In this document: positions 48,128 to 58,583 of the stretch, piece after piece
Layout of the letters: each line of letters opens with the position of its first letter
Position numbering within the stretch: position 1 is the first letter of the stretch
Assembly (NCBI RefSeq): GCF_029919255.1
Contig: NZ_CP123991.1
Span: forward strand, 613,110 to 677,109
Source of the DNA: a cyanobacterium endosymbiont of Epithemia clementina EcSB
GTDB taxonomy: Bacteria; Cyanobacteriota; Cyanobacteriia; Cyanobacteriales; Microcystaceae
Reading direction: 5' to 3'
DNA length: 64,000 nucleotides
Made by a program: the position numbers and the translations under genes
Notes under the pieces: generated by a model
What the model was told of the DNA's origin: nothing
The model's database searches: none
Seen by the model: the letters and a program-made list of their open reading frames with translations, nothing else

Positions 48128-48739
48128 ATGGATACCGCTCGAATTCCCCAGCTTAACAATCTGACCTACGGTTTACATAAATGGTTCCCAAAACTTATTT
48201 CTGACAATCAACTTTGGTTGTTTTTCATCATTCCCATTGTTGTAAGTCTTCCTTCGGTAAGTGTTTCCCAAAGTTTAGGAACTCTACCCCCTCCCCCTCC
48301 CCTTCGAGTTCCTGAAAATGCAGTTCCTAATACTTCCACTGAACCAGGTTCTGAGTTTAGTAGAAGTATTTCGGTTGATGTGGCTCCAGCCGAACCTATA
48401 TCTTCTATGAATGTTCGTGAATATACCTTTCAAGCTCCTACTAGTCCTCCATCTTCTGTCCCAGTCACTCCCGTTACCCCTAGAAGCTCGGCTTCATCTT
48501 CTCAATCAAACAAGACTCCTAGTCTCTATCGGGTAGAGGTTGTTGGTAAAAACAGATTGGTTTTATCTCAGGTTCAAACCGTGGAACCTCTCGCATTTAT
48601 TCGTCAAAGTGAAGGAGTCATTCATGCAGGAATATTTAAGCAATCCCAACAAGCTCAAAAACGAGTTGTTGAATTGCAGAGCAAAGGGTTATCTGCAAGC
48701 GTCGTTCGAGTTTATAAAGGTAAAGAACGAAGTAATTAG
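48128..48739 (+). CDS. Membrane-anchored protein with SPOR-like C-terminus
   Basis: 203 residues from ATG 48128. One hydrophobic segment near the start (LWLFFIIPIVVSLPSVSVS) anchors it, then comes a Pro/Ser/Thr-rich linker (about 55-135), and a C-terminal module (LYRVEVVGKNRLVLSQVQTV, then HAGIFKQSQQAQKRVVELQS) in which the pattern of aromatic/Gly-x-F and A-x-x-x-V-x-x-L resembles SPOR peptidoglycan-binding domains. A role at the cell wall is inferred. It stands alone. Confidence 0.6.
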   Translation: MDTARIPQLNNLTYGLHKWFPKLISDNQLWLFFIIPIVVSLPSVSVSQSLGTLPPPPPLRVPENAVPNTSTEPGSEFSRSISVDVAPAEPISSMNVREYTFQAPTSPPSSVPVTPVTPRSSASSSQSNKTPSLYRVEVVGKNRLVLSQVQTVEPLAFIRQSEGVIHAGIFKQSQQAQKRVVELQSKGLSASVVRVYKGKERSN

Positions 48740-49236
48740 ATAAGCAAAAATTTCAAATCAGCAGTCAATGCGTTGTTAAATTAGTGGTATTAGGGGTCAA
48801 TGGCCATTGACTTCTACTTTTTAGCGCTCGCGTTGAGAGCCCTGCATCGTTAACTTGTATGACTTATCGAGAGAAATATCACTGAAAAAGATTAAAGTCT
48901 TAGTGGTTTTTAGTTTATCTAACAAATCATAGAAACCTCAATAAAAGACATGTTAACCTTGTTATTACTTTATTCTTGATTAGTTGGGTCGTTGCCGCAG
49001 CGATCAGGATTCCAGCTCATTTCCGTAGTGAACAAACTAAACCTATCTACGAGAGAAACTAGGTTATGAATTATTTAAAATCCCGTCTAAATCTATGGTT
49101 TATAAAGGAATCAACTACAGAAATAGTATTTTTGTATTTAAAATTGATGCCTATGGTAGTAAAAACCTATCCACTAGCTAAAACCTGTAGAGTTCAACAG
49201 CTATTAACCGCCATTAACTTTTTTAAGGGAGGATTA
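48740..49236. other. Gene-free stretch, possibly decayed coding DNA
   Basis: Fragments such as IPAHFRSEQTKPIYER (about 49005-49055) and LGYELFKIPSK in a shifted frame look like remains of one protein, but I cannot identify it and the frames change repeatedly. Confidence 0.35.
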
Positions 49237-50136
49237 TTATTTACCATCAATTTTGGCTAGCAACTTGATAGCTTCTTGACATAGAAGTTCATGACAGTGA
49301 CCATTACTGGCCATTAATCCTCCCCACTGTTTAACATCTCCCTTGTTATAGGTTAAAGGTGTGCCATCAAAGTTAGTGAATTTTCCTCCTGCTTCTATCA
49401 AGATCAACTCAGGAGCAGCGAAGTCCCAATCTTTGGGGGCAGATTTACCAGATAAAGAAACATAAACATCAGATTTTTGTTCAAGAATAGTAGAAATCTT
49501 TCCCCCAACACTCCCCATATAGTTGCAATTTTTCAACGGTAAACTATTTATCAATTCCTGAAAACGATTATCACGATGGGTTCGACTTACCACTAAGAAT
49601 AAGTCCTCCATTTGATTGCGTCCTGAAACCCGAATAGGTTTAACTGTTCCGTCAGGAGTTTCTACAAAGGTCCCCTGATCTTTTGCTGCAAAATATAGTC
49701 TTTCAGCTTCAGGAATGCAAACTACAGAAACAACAGGATGACCTTTATAAACTAGGGCAATATGTAGAGCATATTCCCCAGTCTTATCGATAAAATCTCT
49801 AGTTCCATCAAGAGGATCAATAATCCACACCCAGTCTTGAGGAATAGGATCAGTTCCTTGGTAAGTTTCTTCACTAAGATAGCCAAAACTGTCAGTATCA
49901 AAAACTTCTTGTAATTTCTCCAAAATGTAGTGGTTGGCCGCCAAATCAGCTGCAGTAACTGGTCCATCCTTTTTGTCTCCATTAACCTCTATATTTCCTT
50001 GATTTACTTCTCCTAAGTAGTAAGAGCGAAGGATTTCAGCAGCTCCCCAACCAACAGCGCGAACAACCTCCACAATTTCGTCTAAATTTTCTGTCTGTGT
50101 AGTTTCCAACATACCGTAAACTTTACTTTTTCTCAT
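49237..50136 (-). CDS. Inositol monophosphatase family protein, CysQ-like
   Basis: 299 residues from ATG 50136, overlapping the upstream TPR gene by 14 bases; ATG 50112 is an alternative. Metal motifs are GPVTAADLAANHYI, SEETYQG (Glu pair), WIIDPLDGTRDFI and the C-terminal KDWDFAAPELILIEAGG. The best fit is 3'(2'),5'-bisphosphate nucleotidase (CysQ), which clears PAP from sulfate assimilation, but a general inositol-phosphatase activity is possible. Mg-dependent and cytosolic. The overlap implies co-transcription with the TPR protein. Confidence 0.85.
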   Translation of the reverse strand: MRKSKVYGMLETTQTENLDEIVEVVRAVGWGAAEILRSYYLGEVNQGNIEVNGDKKDGPVTAADLAANHYILEKLQEVFDTDSFGYLSEETYQGTDPIPQDWVWIIDPLDGTRDFIDKTGEYALHIALVYKGHPVVSVVCIPEAERLYFAAKDQGTFVETPDGTVKPIRVSGRNQMEDLFLVVSRTHRDNRFQELINSLPLKNCNYMGSVGGKISTILEQKSDVYVSLSGKSAPKDWDFAAPELILIEAGGKFTNFDGTPLTYNKGDVKQWGGLMASNGHCHELLCQEAIKLLAKIDGK

Positions 50137-50677
50137 TTTTAATTGTAGGAGAATGCTGTACTTGTCTTAAAAGTTTTTGAGTTTCTTGATAAAGAAAAGA
50201 ATTTCCCTGTTTTTTAAATAATTTTGCCGCCGTTTGCAGATCTCTAATAGCTCCAGGTTGATTATTTAAGACTAGACAAACTTCAGCCCGTTCGAGGTAG
50301 ACTTCAGCTAATTCATTATCTAGACGTAAGGCATAGTTAAAATCAGCGATTGCTTGGGAGTAGTTATTAATTTTGGTATAAGCAATGCCTCGATTATAGT
50401 AAGCTTCTGCATCGTAAACATTAAGACGAATCACTTGAGTAAAATCGGTAATTGCCCCTTGATAATCACCTTTGATCCCTTTTTCCATACCTCGAATCAA
50501 GATTTCTTCGAGGTTATGAAAATCATTGGATTGTTGACTCAGAAAATTAACTTCTCGGAAGGGACTATAGAAAATACTGTGTCCTTGCATGAAGGGTAAA
50601 ACAATCAAGATCTCAAGATAGTTAAAATAACATAAACTCATTATCATTAGGTATAAAAGACAGTTTTTTATATGCAA
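50123..50677 (-). CDS. TPR protein with N-terminal membrane segment
   Basis: 184 residues from ATG 50677. A hydrophobic N-terminus (CLLYLMIMSLCYFNYLEILI) is followed by about three tetratricopeptide repeats (GDYQGAITDFTQVIRLNVYD, AEAYYNRGIAYTKINNYSQA, AEVYLERAEVCLVLNNQPGA). The length is typical of small cyanobacterial TPR proteins that act as scaffolds. A start further inside is possible because the first 45 residues are unusual. It is upstream of, and overlaps, the CysQ-like gene. Confidence 0.75.
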   Translation of the reverse strand: MHIKNCLLYLMIMSLCYFNYLEILIVLPFMQGHSIFYSPFREVNFLSQQSNDFHNLEEILIRGMEKGIKGDYQGAITDFTQVIRLNVYDAEAYYNRGIAYTKINNYSQAIADFNYALRLDNELAEVYLERAEVCLVLNNQPGAIRDLQTAAKLFKKQGNSFLYQETQKLLRQVQHSPTIKNEKK

Positions 50678-52168
50678 CGTTGACTATTTATGACTTTTTA
50701 GCTCATCTAGATCTAGAAATTCTTAAAAGAGTAGACTGTTCAATCAAACTAAATTTTCCCTATGCTCCTTTCCAGGAATATTGAGCAATTTACCAAATCT
50801 CTTTTCAGTAGTTAACTGATAGAGTAGGGCTGCATTAATCTAACTAAGATACAGCAAGTATTGATTGAGTCGCGAAATCTAGATCAATAGTCTTTGAACA
50901 GATTATTGTTCAATCTATTCTACCTCAATTAATGCGACAAAATTGAAATTTCATTAGAGGTGAGTTTTTTTTTGTAGTGGCTATACTAAATTTTAGTGAT
51001 ATTAATGTCTAAAACAATTAAGTTAAAGTTTTAGAAAATAATGTTTCTTGGCAACAGTTAAATATCACTTAAGAGAATCACGATGAATTATATAGTAACG
51101 TCATTAATATTTTTTTCATAAATTAAGTTTTAAAAAGATTAAAATTAAAGTATATCTTTATTGCTGGCTTTTTAAACAATTAAAAAGATGGACCATTTTC
51201 TCTTTTAAGAGACTAATTTAACTAGCTTTTTTCTCTTATTTATATATTTCAGTTCATAGCAAATTTCCCCTGTATGATTATAACCATATGGACAATTTAC
51301 TAAAAAAAAGCTTTATTATTTGTATGCAACTAATATTTTTTTATCTCTTGACTTAAAATTGTTTATAGTTGAAAACTACTATAAACAATTTTAAAAAATT
51401 TATGGTTGCCTTAACCTAATAGTTTGAACAACCCAAGCAGGCTATTGACTACACGTCTTATTTTTCTAGTAATCTTTACTTCAAAAAAATTCTAATTTTT
51501 CTTATTTAAATAAAGTGTAAAATTAGAAGAATTTTAAAGATGACATTGACATTAGAGTAGAAACAAGCTTTGCTAAAATTTAAGCCTATATCGACCCTAG
51601 TAAAGAAATAATACCGACTTTTTTATTTATGAATAATTAACTAATTCAGGAGATTGATAACCTCTAGAATCAAGAACTTAAATCTACTCATAAAACTATC
51701 AGTAATTAGGAATTTAATTATTTTCAGATAATGCTTTAACTTTTTATAAAGTATATTTGGAGGAAATTATCATAGTCTATATAAGGCAAAGTATATAGAT
51801 AAAATAAATTTGGAAGACTATAACAGACAAAAGATTAACCATCAAAAAACTGCAGTTTATCCAAACTATCTTAGTAAATATCTTGTTTATCAACATTATT
51901 CAAAAAAATCTTGTATTCTCTTGCCATAAGAAAAACTAGGAAATAGGCTTGTTTGTAATAAGGGAATGACGTTCTCCCATTTAAAAAATAAGAAAGTGTC
52001 AACTAAAGTATATCCATAAAAAACCGCAGATGATTACAGGTTTATAAGAGTAGCTTGTCTTCCTTGCTACAAATTACAAGATCTATCTTAAAATTTGTAA
52101 CAATAATTCTATCTCCTTCAGCATTAGCGGTGTTAAACTTACGTTTGCTGTGAATTTGAGAATGAAAA
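50678..52168. other. 1.5-kb eroded stretch
   Basis: No intact gene. Around 51545-51720 the plus strand has coiled-coil-like fragments (AYIDPSKEIIPTFLF, QELKSTHKTIS) broken by stops, perhaps an old gene. A perfect 17-bp hairpin lies at 51353-51394. Confidence 0.5.
51353..51394. repeat. Perfect 17-bp inverted repeat
   Basis: TTAAAATTGTTTATAGT (51353-51369) and its exact complement (51378-51394), 8-base loop, in gene-free DNA. Confidence 0.8.
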
Positions 52169-52564
52169 ATGGACTTGGAATATCCCGATGATTTAAGATA
52201 CTTAGACTCCCATGAATACATTCGTTTAGATGGGGAAATCGCTACTATTGGCATTAGTGCTTATGCGATTGAACAACTTGGAGATATAGTGTTTTTGGAA
52301 TTACCCGAGGTAGGAGATTCGATAGAGGTTGGAGAAATTTTTGGGGCAATTGAATCAGTAAAAGCCGCTGAAGATCTCTATCCTCCAGTATCAGGGACTG
52401 TAGTAGATCGCAATGAACAGATGGTTGAAACTCCTGAACAAATCGCTGATGACCCATACGGAGATGGGTGGTTACTCAAAGTTCGGGTTGAACATCTTGA
52501 TGATCACTTGGACAATACTTTATCCGCTAGTGAATATCAAGCTCAAGTAGAAGGAGAAGAATAA
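52169..52564 (+). CDS. gcvH: Glycine cleavage system H protein
   Basis: 131 residues from ATG 52169. It carries the lipoyl arm of the glycine cleavage complex; the lipoylated Lys is K65 in [30 protein letters not shown] and the C-terminal [13 protein letters not shown] are standard. E3 of the complex is encoded by lpdA (6142-7572). Length is normal. A small terminator follows. The upstream DNA is eroded, but the gene itself is intact. Glycine cleavage may serve C1 supply rather than photorespiration here, which is inference. Confidence 0.96.
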   Translation: MDLEYPDDLRYLDSHEYIRLDGEIATIGISAYAIEQLGDIVFLELPEVGDSIEVGEIFGAIESVKAAEDLYPPVSGTVVDRNEQMVETPEQIADDPYGDGWLLKVRVEHLDDHLDNTLSASEYQAQVEGEE

Positions 52565-52604
52565 CATTATTGATATGTTACTTTGCTACAAATGAACCAA
52601 AACA

Positions 52605-52632
52605 AAGGTGTTCTCTATGATGGGAACACCTT
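52605..52632 (+). terminator. Hairpin after gcvH
   Basis: AAGGTGTTC (52605-52613) and GAACACCTT (52624-52632) with a 10-base loop, 40 bases after the gcvH stop. It has no strong T-run. Confidence 0.5.
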
Positions 52633-52654
52633 AAAATCAAATACAGTTGAAATG

Positions 52655-53775
52655 TTAGTTATGAATAGTAGAAGCTGTCAAAGTTACTGGTGTTTGATCA
52701 TCACTAGCTAAATCTCAGAGGGAGTTGTGAGCGTTGCGTTCGTACATTATTCTCATTCTTTCAATTCCCGCACGGTTTAAGACATCGGTCTAGATACTAA
52801 TCGCACGATCTTAAAAAATTCAATACTGATTTGGTCGAAATTAGATCTATTCAAGGTTAAAGGCCATTATGTTGACTTCCATTGCTGTTGACCAGGTACT
52901 AATGACTGGCCAGGCTCCTAAAAAAAAAGAAGTGTAGGCTACAGCTATCATTAAAAGATTAAGCGGAGGAAGTAACTGTTAATAGCCACAATATTATTGT
53001 TTTCTTCTTCTTATCTAAACTTGTAACTATAGTTTTGAGATTCGGTTTCTGTGGTTTCCTGTATCAAGCTAGAAGTGGTTAAACTACTGTGCATGGCAGA
53101 AAACAGTGCACCACTAAATATACTAATAACCCCAACATATGAAATTGGTGTATTAGAATATTGTATTTTGCTCAAAACATAACTATGAAATGAAAGGTTC
53201 TACTGATTTCTATGAGCATTCCATCAGAGAAGGATCCTCGACTAATTAGGATAAACGAAAAAGACAGTGGTTGTGCTAGAAATAGGTATACCATAAGCAA
53301 TAAAAATTTAAGGAGCTATCCCTAGACAGTTAATAGAGTTCTCATTGTCTTTTCATCCAACAGAAAATCATAATCTGAAAATGGAAAATTACTAACGGAT
53401 AGTGATTTCCATTACACAGCAACTCATCAAGGGAGACTATTTCCTAAATGGGATGAAAGAAAGTGCCATCTAATAGTTTTAGATGAATGGATAAAGGCTC
53501 CAAAAAGAATATCCTTTCTATCAAGGAGAGAACTTGCTACAGGTTCTCTAATACTATCGATATCCATAGTCAGATAAAGAGTATCTGAGCTTGGAGGAGT
53601 CGCAATGAAGGCAATAATAAAACAAATGGTTACAGTAAGAATGGTGAGAATAAAAATAAGAATAAGAACAGCACCAAACCAACCGACACATAGACAGTTA
53701 TTCGTGCCGGTGGCCCACTGACAAAACCCTTCTCAATAGAGAAATATCTTCTCTAGTTTGTAAAGTTGTTGTCAT
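52655..53775 (-). pseudogene. psbA: Photosystem II D1 protein (psbA) pseudogene
   Basis: Read on the minus strand across several frames the whole D1 protein can be followed. The start MTTTLQTREDISLL is at 53775. Then come [39 protein letters not shown] (Asp170 region, about 53225), [18 protein letters not shown] (E189/H190 region), LGAWPVIS, MAFNLE, and finally NRAGIERMRIMYERNAHN with DLAS before TAA 52655-52657. About ten stops and many indels are present. Total span is 1121 bases against about 1083 for an intact gene. The core water-oxidation subunit is therefore not made from this copy. Confidence 0.9.
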
Positions 53776-53937
53776 GGAAGAATGACTACTAAATCACAAG
53801 ATTTAAAGTCGGTAATTTAGCAATGACTATGTTGTCTAAATCTAGAGTCTAAGTAAATTTACTTCTTTAGGTCAAACAATTTATTAAATTTTAAACTCTA
53901 AATAGAAGTTATAAACTTTTATTGTAATTGACTTCTG
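53776..53937. other. Short region upstream of the psbA wreck
   Basis: The old psbA promoter would lie here (minus strand). No recognisable -35/-10 pair remains. Confidence 0.35.
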
Positions 53938-55107
53938 TTAACTATTCCCCGTTCGCTTTAAAACATCTTCGGCTGACATACCATCCCCTTGATAGCCAAA
54001 GTACCATAAGGCGGCTGCAGCTTGAGCACGAGTTACAGTTTTTTGGGGTTGAAACAGCATTGTATAACCAAAGACACGGCGAACGTTCCCCTGTTCTCCA
54101 TTTTGGAAATCAGCATATAATCCCCGTAATCCTATAGGACCAATTTGAGTAGTATCTTGAAACCCCCAAGTTTCTTTAATCCCATCAATAGAAGCTTTAG
54201 GTAAACTTTTTCCCATGTCTAAAGGGACTTTCCAAATAATCAAATCAGACCGTGTTAACAATTCATCAGGACGGAATAAGAAAGTGTTACTGTCTCCTGT
54301 CAGATGCGAAGAGATTAACCCTGCCTCGGCTAGTCCTTGAATTACGGGAAAATCAGCGTCATTTGAAGGAACATCATTAAAAGCCGGTTGAGCATTTTTT
54401 AACCCTAAACGGATTTGTTGCTCAGGGGAATCTTGATAAAATTTATTTTTAGCCTTGACTAACCATCGTGCATATTCTCGACGGGTAATCGGTTCATTAG
54501 GGTTAAATTGATTATTTTCTTTAGCAGTTAAAATACCTAAGTTTGCTAAATCTTGAACATAAGTACGCAAAGCTTCAGGAACTTGATTAAGATCAGAAAA
54601 ATTAGTGGGTTTACTAATAAAAGTTGAAGGCTGGTTAGAAAAACTATTATTTAGTTTAGTCGTATTAGCCTGTTTATATTCAATGGTAAATTCTGTTATT
54701 GATTTTCTAGGAAATAGAGATAGTCTAATTTTTAGATTATCTTTTTGAGCAATTAATGAACTTTCTTGAGAGTCAGACGAAAAAGGCTGAATAATTTCCC
54801 ATTTTCGTGACTTTAATTGCTGTTGATAAAAATTCTTTATTTTCTCAGTATGTTCATCGGTTTTCCAACGAACTTCCCCGTTGTCTTGTGTGATTTCTTG
54901 AGTTATTTCTTGTATAATAGCTTGGGGATATTTGGGAATTTCCGAGGGAAAACTATCAGGAAGTTTAATCGTTAAATCTTGGGAAATTTCTAAATTTTTT
55001 GTTAATTTAGGATTTCCAGAAAATCTATATTCTAACCCTTCGATTCCACTACACGCTGTCAATAGTCCTATTAAGGAAACAAAAATACTGTAACGTATCA
55101 CAACCAT
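53938..55107 (-). CDS. SLH-domain lipoprotein
   Basis: 389 residues from ATG 55107. The lipobox LLTAC (Cys 19) predicts a lipid-anchored exported protein. Residues about 60-160 form an unassigned beta-rich domain. From about 180 the S-layer homology repeats follow (LGILTAKENNQFNPNEPITR with REYARWLVKAKN; GLISSHLTGDSNTFLFRPDE with LLTRSDLI; the final KTVTRAQAAAALWYFGY). SLH domains bind cell-wall-linked polymers, so it likely sits at the outer cell wall or outer membrane. Intact. Confidence 0.85.
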   Translation of the reverse strand: MVVIRYSIFVSLIGLLTACSGIEGLEYRFSGNPKLTKNLEISQDLTIKLPDSFPSEIPKYPQAIIQEITQEITQDNGEVRWKTDEHTEKIKNFYQQQLKSRKWEIIQPFSSDSQESSLIAQKDNLKIRLSLFPRKSITEFTIEYKQANTTKLNNSFSNQPSTFISKPTNFSDLNQVPEALRTYVQDLANLGILTAKENNQFNPNEPITRREYARWLVKAKNKFYQDSPEQQIRLGLKNAQPAFNDVPSNDADFPVIQGLAEAGLISSHLTGDSNTFLFRPDELLTRSDLIIWKVPLDMGKSLPKASIDGIKETWGFQDTTQIGPIGLRGLYADFQNGEQGNVRRVFGYTMLFQPQKTVTRAQAAAALWYFGYQGDGMSAEDVLKRTGNS

Positions 55108-55331
55108 AAGCCTAAACGATACCTCAATAGTTAAGAGTTCGTTTATCTAGACTAGCGCATTGCAGCAAAAGTAGAGGAAGCAGATATTATATTTCTTCTA
55201 AGTATCTAAAATAGAATTATTTTTTTATCTCAAGTATTACTGTTCTTGTAAAGTAAGTAACAGAATAATTAGACAGCTTTAAACAAAATTTAAGAAAGAA
55301 GAATCATTTTGTATATTTCTATCTAATAGAA

Positions 55332-55355
55332 CTAGATAGATAATTATCTATCTAG
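55332..55355. repeat. 24-base perfect palindrome
   Basis: CTAGATAGATAA followed directly by its complement TTATCTATCTAG, then ATATTTTTTATC. About 225 bases upstream of the SLH gene. Confidence 0.75.
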
Positions 55356-55407
55356 ATATTTTTTATCACATGTAATTGTTTTACTTGATAAAATTAATTT
55401 TTTTGGC

Positions 55408-55467
55408 TTTTCTAAACAAATAAAACTTATTTTTTGTGCAAAAAATAAGTTTTATTTGTTTAGAAAA
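55408..55467. repeat. Perfect 29-bp inverted repeat, 2-base spacer
   Basis: The arm at 55408-55436 (begins TTTTCTAAACAAATAAAAC) and its exact complement at 55439-55467 are separated by only TG. It is the longest perfect stem in the window and is far from any gene end. A second small hairpin TATTCTTTTAA/TTAAAAGAATA follows at 55474-55499. Confidence 0.9.
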
Positions 55468-55832
55468 TACTGCTATTCTTTTAATATCTTAAAAGAATAT
55501 TTATAATTTTTTATATAAAAGTATATTTAATATTCTGAATATCAAGTTTTTTCTACTGTAGTAGAAATCTATTGTTATCTTCTTCTATTTGAATTTATAT
55601 ATTTTTATTTTTCTTCTCATTTTTTAAAGAATAGACGCGATTAAACTCTAAAAAAATTTTGCTATTTTAATTAGATAATCTATCTTGCTAGGACTTAAGA
55701 ATACTGATATTTAGTAAACAATCTTTTTAACTACTTTTCTATTCTATATTTAGAATAGTTCATCTACTTACTCAATTAATATTGAATTATAATCCTACTT
55801 ATAAAGTAATGCTGGTAACTAACATTTTACTG

Positions 55833-55870
55833 TTAATAAGTCTAAAAATTTCAGTTTTTAGACTTATTAA
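55833..55870. repeat. Perfect 16-bp inverted repeat
   Basis: TTAATAAGTCTAAAAA (55833-55848) and TTTTTAGACTTATTAA (55855-55870), 6-base loop, in gene-free DNA. Confidence 0.8.
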
Positions 55871-56819
55871 ACTGCTCAGCAAATAAATTCTAGTTATTCT
55901 AGGTTAGCTATGACAAGTTCATAATTCTTAAAATTTAAAATACTTTAAGAACTTTTCTCATAAAAATCAAATTCATTACATTTTAAAATAAAGTCATAAC
56001 AGGAATATTTTAAGTTATTAGTTACTCTAAGAGTTTGATAATCAATAATAATTTTATGAACAAGTATTATTATATCTATATAACAATAAGCTTTGTCTTT
56101 AAATCTAATTATGCTAAACTCGATATTTTCTCTTAATTGATATCTATAGCGTCAACTGCTTAACTAAGTTAAATAAATGAGGTTTTGTCTTCAAAAAGAC
56201 TAATAACAAGCTATTTTTAGATTTAAAATAAGATAGAAATAGACCCAACATAAACTTGTATTTATTGCGGTTTAATGACTGGTAAATTTTATTAAAATAA
56301 TGAGCTAACTGTTATAGATTTATTTTGGGTAAAAAAGGTTTTCACTTTAAGAAAAATAATAATCACATGACATGTAATTATCATACAAATAATTTCATAG
56401 AAAAGTTAGTTTTTTAAAAAAATAAAAGAAAATATATTTTAATATTTAAAGTAAAAAAGTAGAGGATACCAACAAAAGTATTAATACCATGGCTAAAAAA
56501 TTTAAATAATATTTAAAAAATTTAATTTAAATTTAAAAATAATATAAAGCTATAAAAGATTAATTATCAATATCTTTTTGCAAGAAAGATAATTGAATTA
56601 TGATTTAGCATCAGTTTATTCAAATAAGCCAAGGAAGTAAATATACAAGATATATAAATATATAAAACCTGAAAAATAGTTGAATAACTAGAAGCTTATA
56701 TAAAGAAAATCTGATAAAATCTAAATACATTAATATATATTTTTAGTGAACTTATGAGAATGAAACAAAAAGAATACTACAAGCTTTAATGGTATTGAAT
56801 ATATTCCAGACAATCAAAG

Positions 56820-56851
56820 ATTGTAATGTTTATTTAAATAAACATTACAAT
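56820..56851. repeat. 32-base perfect palindrome
   Basis: ATTGTAATGTTTATTT (56820-56835) is followed directly by its exact complement (56836-56851), without any spacer. Confidence 0.85.
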
Positions 56852-58272
56852 AAAGTAAAATACTAGTAAAAATAACTACTGTTATCAGAGTCTAATTAAG
56901 TAGAAAAACTAAATAAAGCTAGGGATACAAAATATAGTTATTTATTTAAAATATACAATAATTCGAAAAATAATTAATAATTTAATTAACAAACACCAAT
57001 AGTAGTTACAACAATTGTTTGAACTATTAAGATTAGCTAATTAATGCCAAAATTTTATTATTTTTATTTATGTAAAATGAAAATATATATTTAATTAAAG
57101 TAAATATTTTCTATATATATCAAATATAAGTTAAGATGCAGCAAAAAATATCAATAATAGATTTAAGGCTTTTAAATTTATTATTTAAATGATTAGTTTT
57201 ATACTATAAGTATAGTTTTTTTAGAAAAGTAAGAACAGATTTTGTTCTAGATGCTCTAATAACAAAGTACGATTTTTTAAAAAAACTTAATGATTAAGGT
57301 ATCATATCAGTTATTAATCTACTATTTTCTTTCATTGACTTTATCAAAATAAAAATTTATAAAATAAATAAAAATTTAGTTCATAAAATGAGTTTATTTA
57401 TCCTATCTAATCACTTTAGTACTTGGTGGTACAGTTTAATAACTTGATGAGTTATCTTCAGTTTAAAAACTGGACTTTTGTTAACTTCGTTTAAATCTTG
57501 ATTATCTTGATAAAATCAAATGATATCTTTTTGAGATGTTTTATTTAAAAATATACTTTTCTAAAGTTTTTTAAATAAACGATAGTATTTATAAATAGAT
57601 TATTCTTCTACTTTTCTCTATCTTTAGACTTTTAACTCACTGGTACTTTTCTTTTTTGATTGAGACTTATTGATTTTTAGCTATCTCTATAATTAAACCC
57701 AATAGCTTAGATGAGCAATCACAGCCTAAATATTTAGATTCGGCCGTCGGAATTTCTATTTTAATAATTTACTCTTTTTATTAGCTTTCTACTCTTTATT
57801 TTCAGCGTTCAAGCGATCACTTTATGTTTTCATACACCTCATATTTAAGTTCGTCTTTTAAGACGTGACGCTTACATCCGCAATCAGATTGTTTTTTAAA
57901 AGTTCGATATAAAAATCTTATTTGGACAATCAGAGAAAGTTGGAGCTCTAAAACTTCGATTCTATTGTCGAAAAAACTATAACTCCAATCTTTTAACCTT
58001 GTATAAGTCTCTTTATTACTTTGAAGACGCACTCAAATACAATTACTGAATTTACTAGTAAAATACCAGCTTTCTTTCGACATCGAAGATAGATTAGGAT
58101 AAGAACTTTATCTCAACCACGACTCTAAATGTGTCTTTTGTCCATGGCAGTCTATTGTTCTCCTCTATGTCGCTCAGAAACTTCACACCATACGACAAGA
58201 AATTTTTGGGAATTCCATTTGGACATTCGACCAATTACAGAGAGTTTCCTCTGTGGTTATCTCCATTCAAAG

Positions 58273-58316
58273 ATTTCAGGTCAAAGTTCTATTCGGAAAG
58301 AAGTTTGACCTGAAAT
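58273..58316. repeat. 13-bp inverted repeat next to a tandem repeat
   Basis: ATTTCAGGTCAAA (58273-58285) and TTTGACCTGAAAT (58304-58316) with an 18-base loop that adds partial pairing (GTTCT/AGAAG). The right arm overlaps the first unit of the triple repeat at 58314. Confidence 0.75.
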
Positions 58317-58367
58317 GAAGATTTTCTTAATAATGAAGATTTTCTTAATAATGAAGATTTTCTTAAT
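58314..58367. repeat. Three perfect tandem copies of an 18-bp unit
   Basis: AATGAAGATTTTCTTAAT occurs at 58314-58331, 58332-58349 and 58350-58367 without a mismatch. Each unit is itself partly palindromic (AAGA..TCTT). It lies in gene-free DNA. Confidence 0.9.
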
Positions 58368-58583
58368 TCCGACTGTCCATATTAGATAGTTAGAATTAGA
58401 TCTTGAATGAGATTATCTTGCATAATTAACTTTTGTATGGTATTTAACCATATAGTTAACCATTAATTTTTGTTCTAAATCTTGAAACTTATTCTGTAAA
58501 CATTGAGGCTACAATTGTTGTTCTAATGACAACTTAAAAGCATTTACGTTCATAGTGAACTTTTTTACTTAAAAATTACATTA

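Noticed and set aside
49066-49260. 64-codon plus-strand frame overlapping the end of the CysQ-like gene
   Set aside because: It runs into the 3' end of the intact opposite-strand gene, has mixed text and no family resemblance; better explained as decayed DNA.
57817-58032. 71-codon minus-strand frame in the 4.3-kb empty region
   Set aside because: It has slightly better composition than its surroundings but no recognisable motif, no ribosome site and no continuation; not strong enough to list as a gene.
58314-58367. Possible CRISPR array
   Set aside because: The three 18-bp copies are directly adjacent with no spacers, so this is a simple tandem repeat; no cas gene is near.
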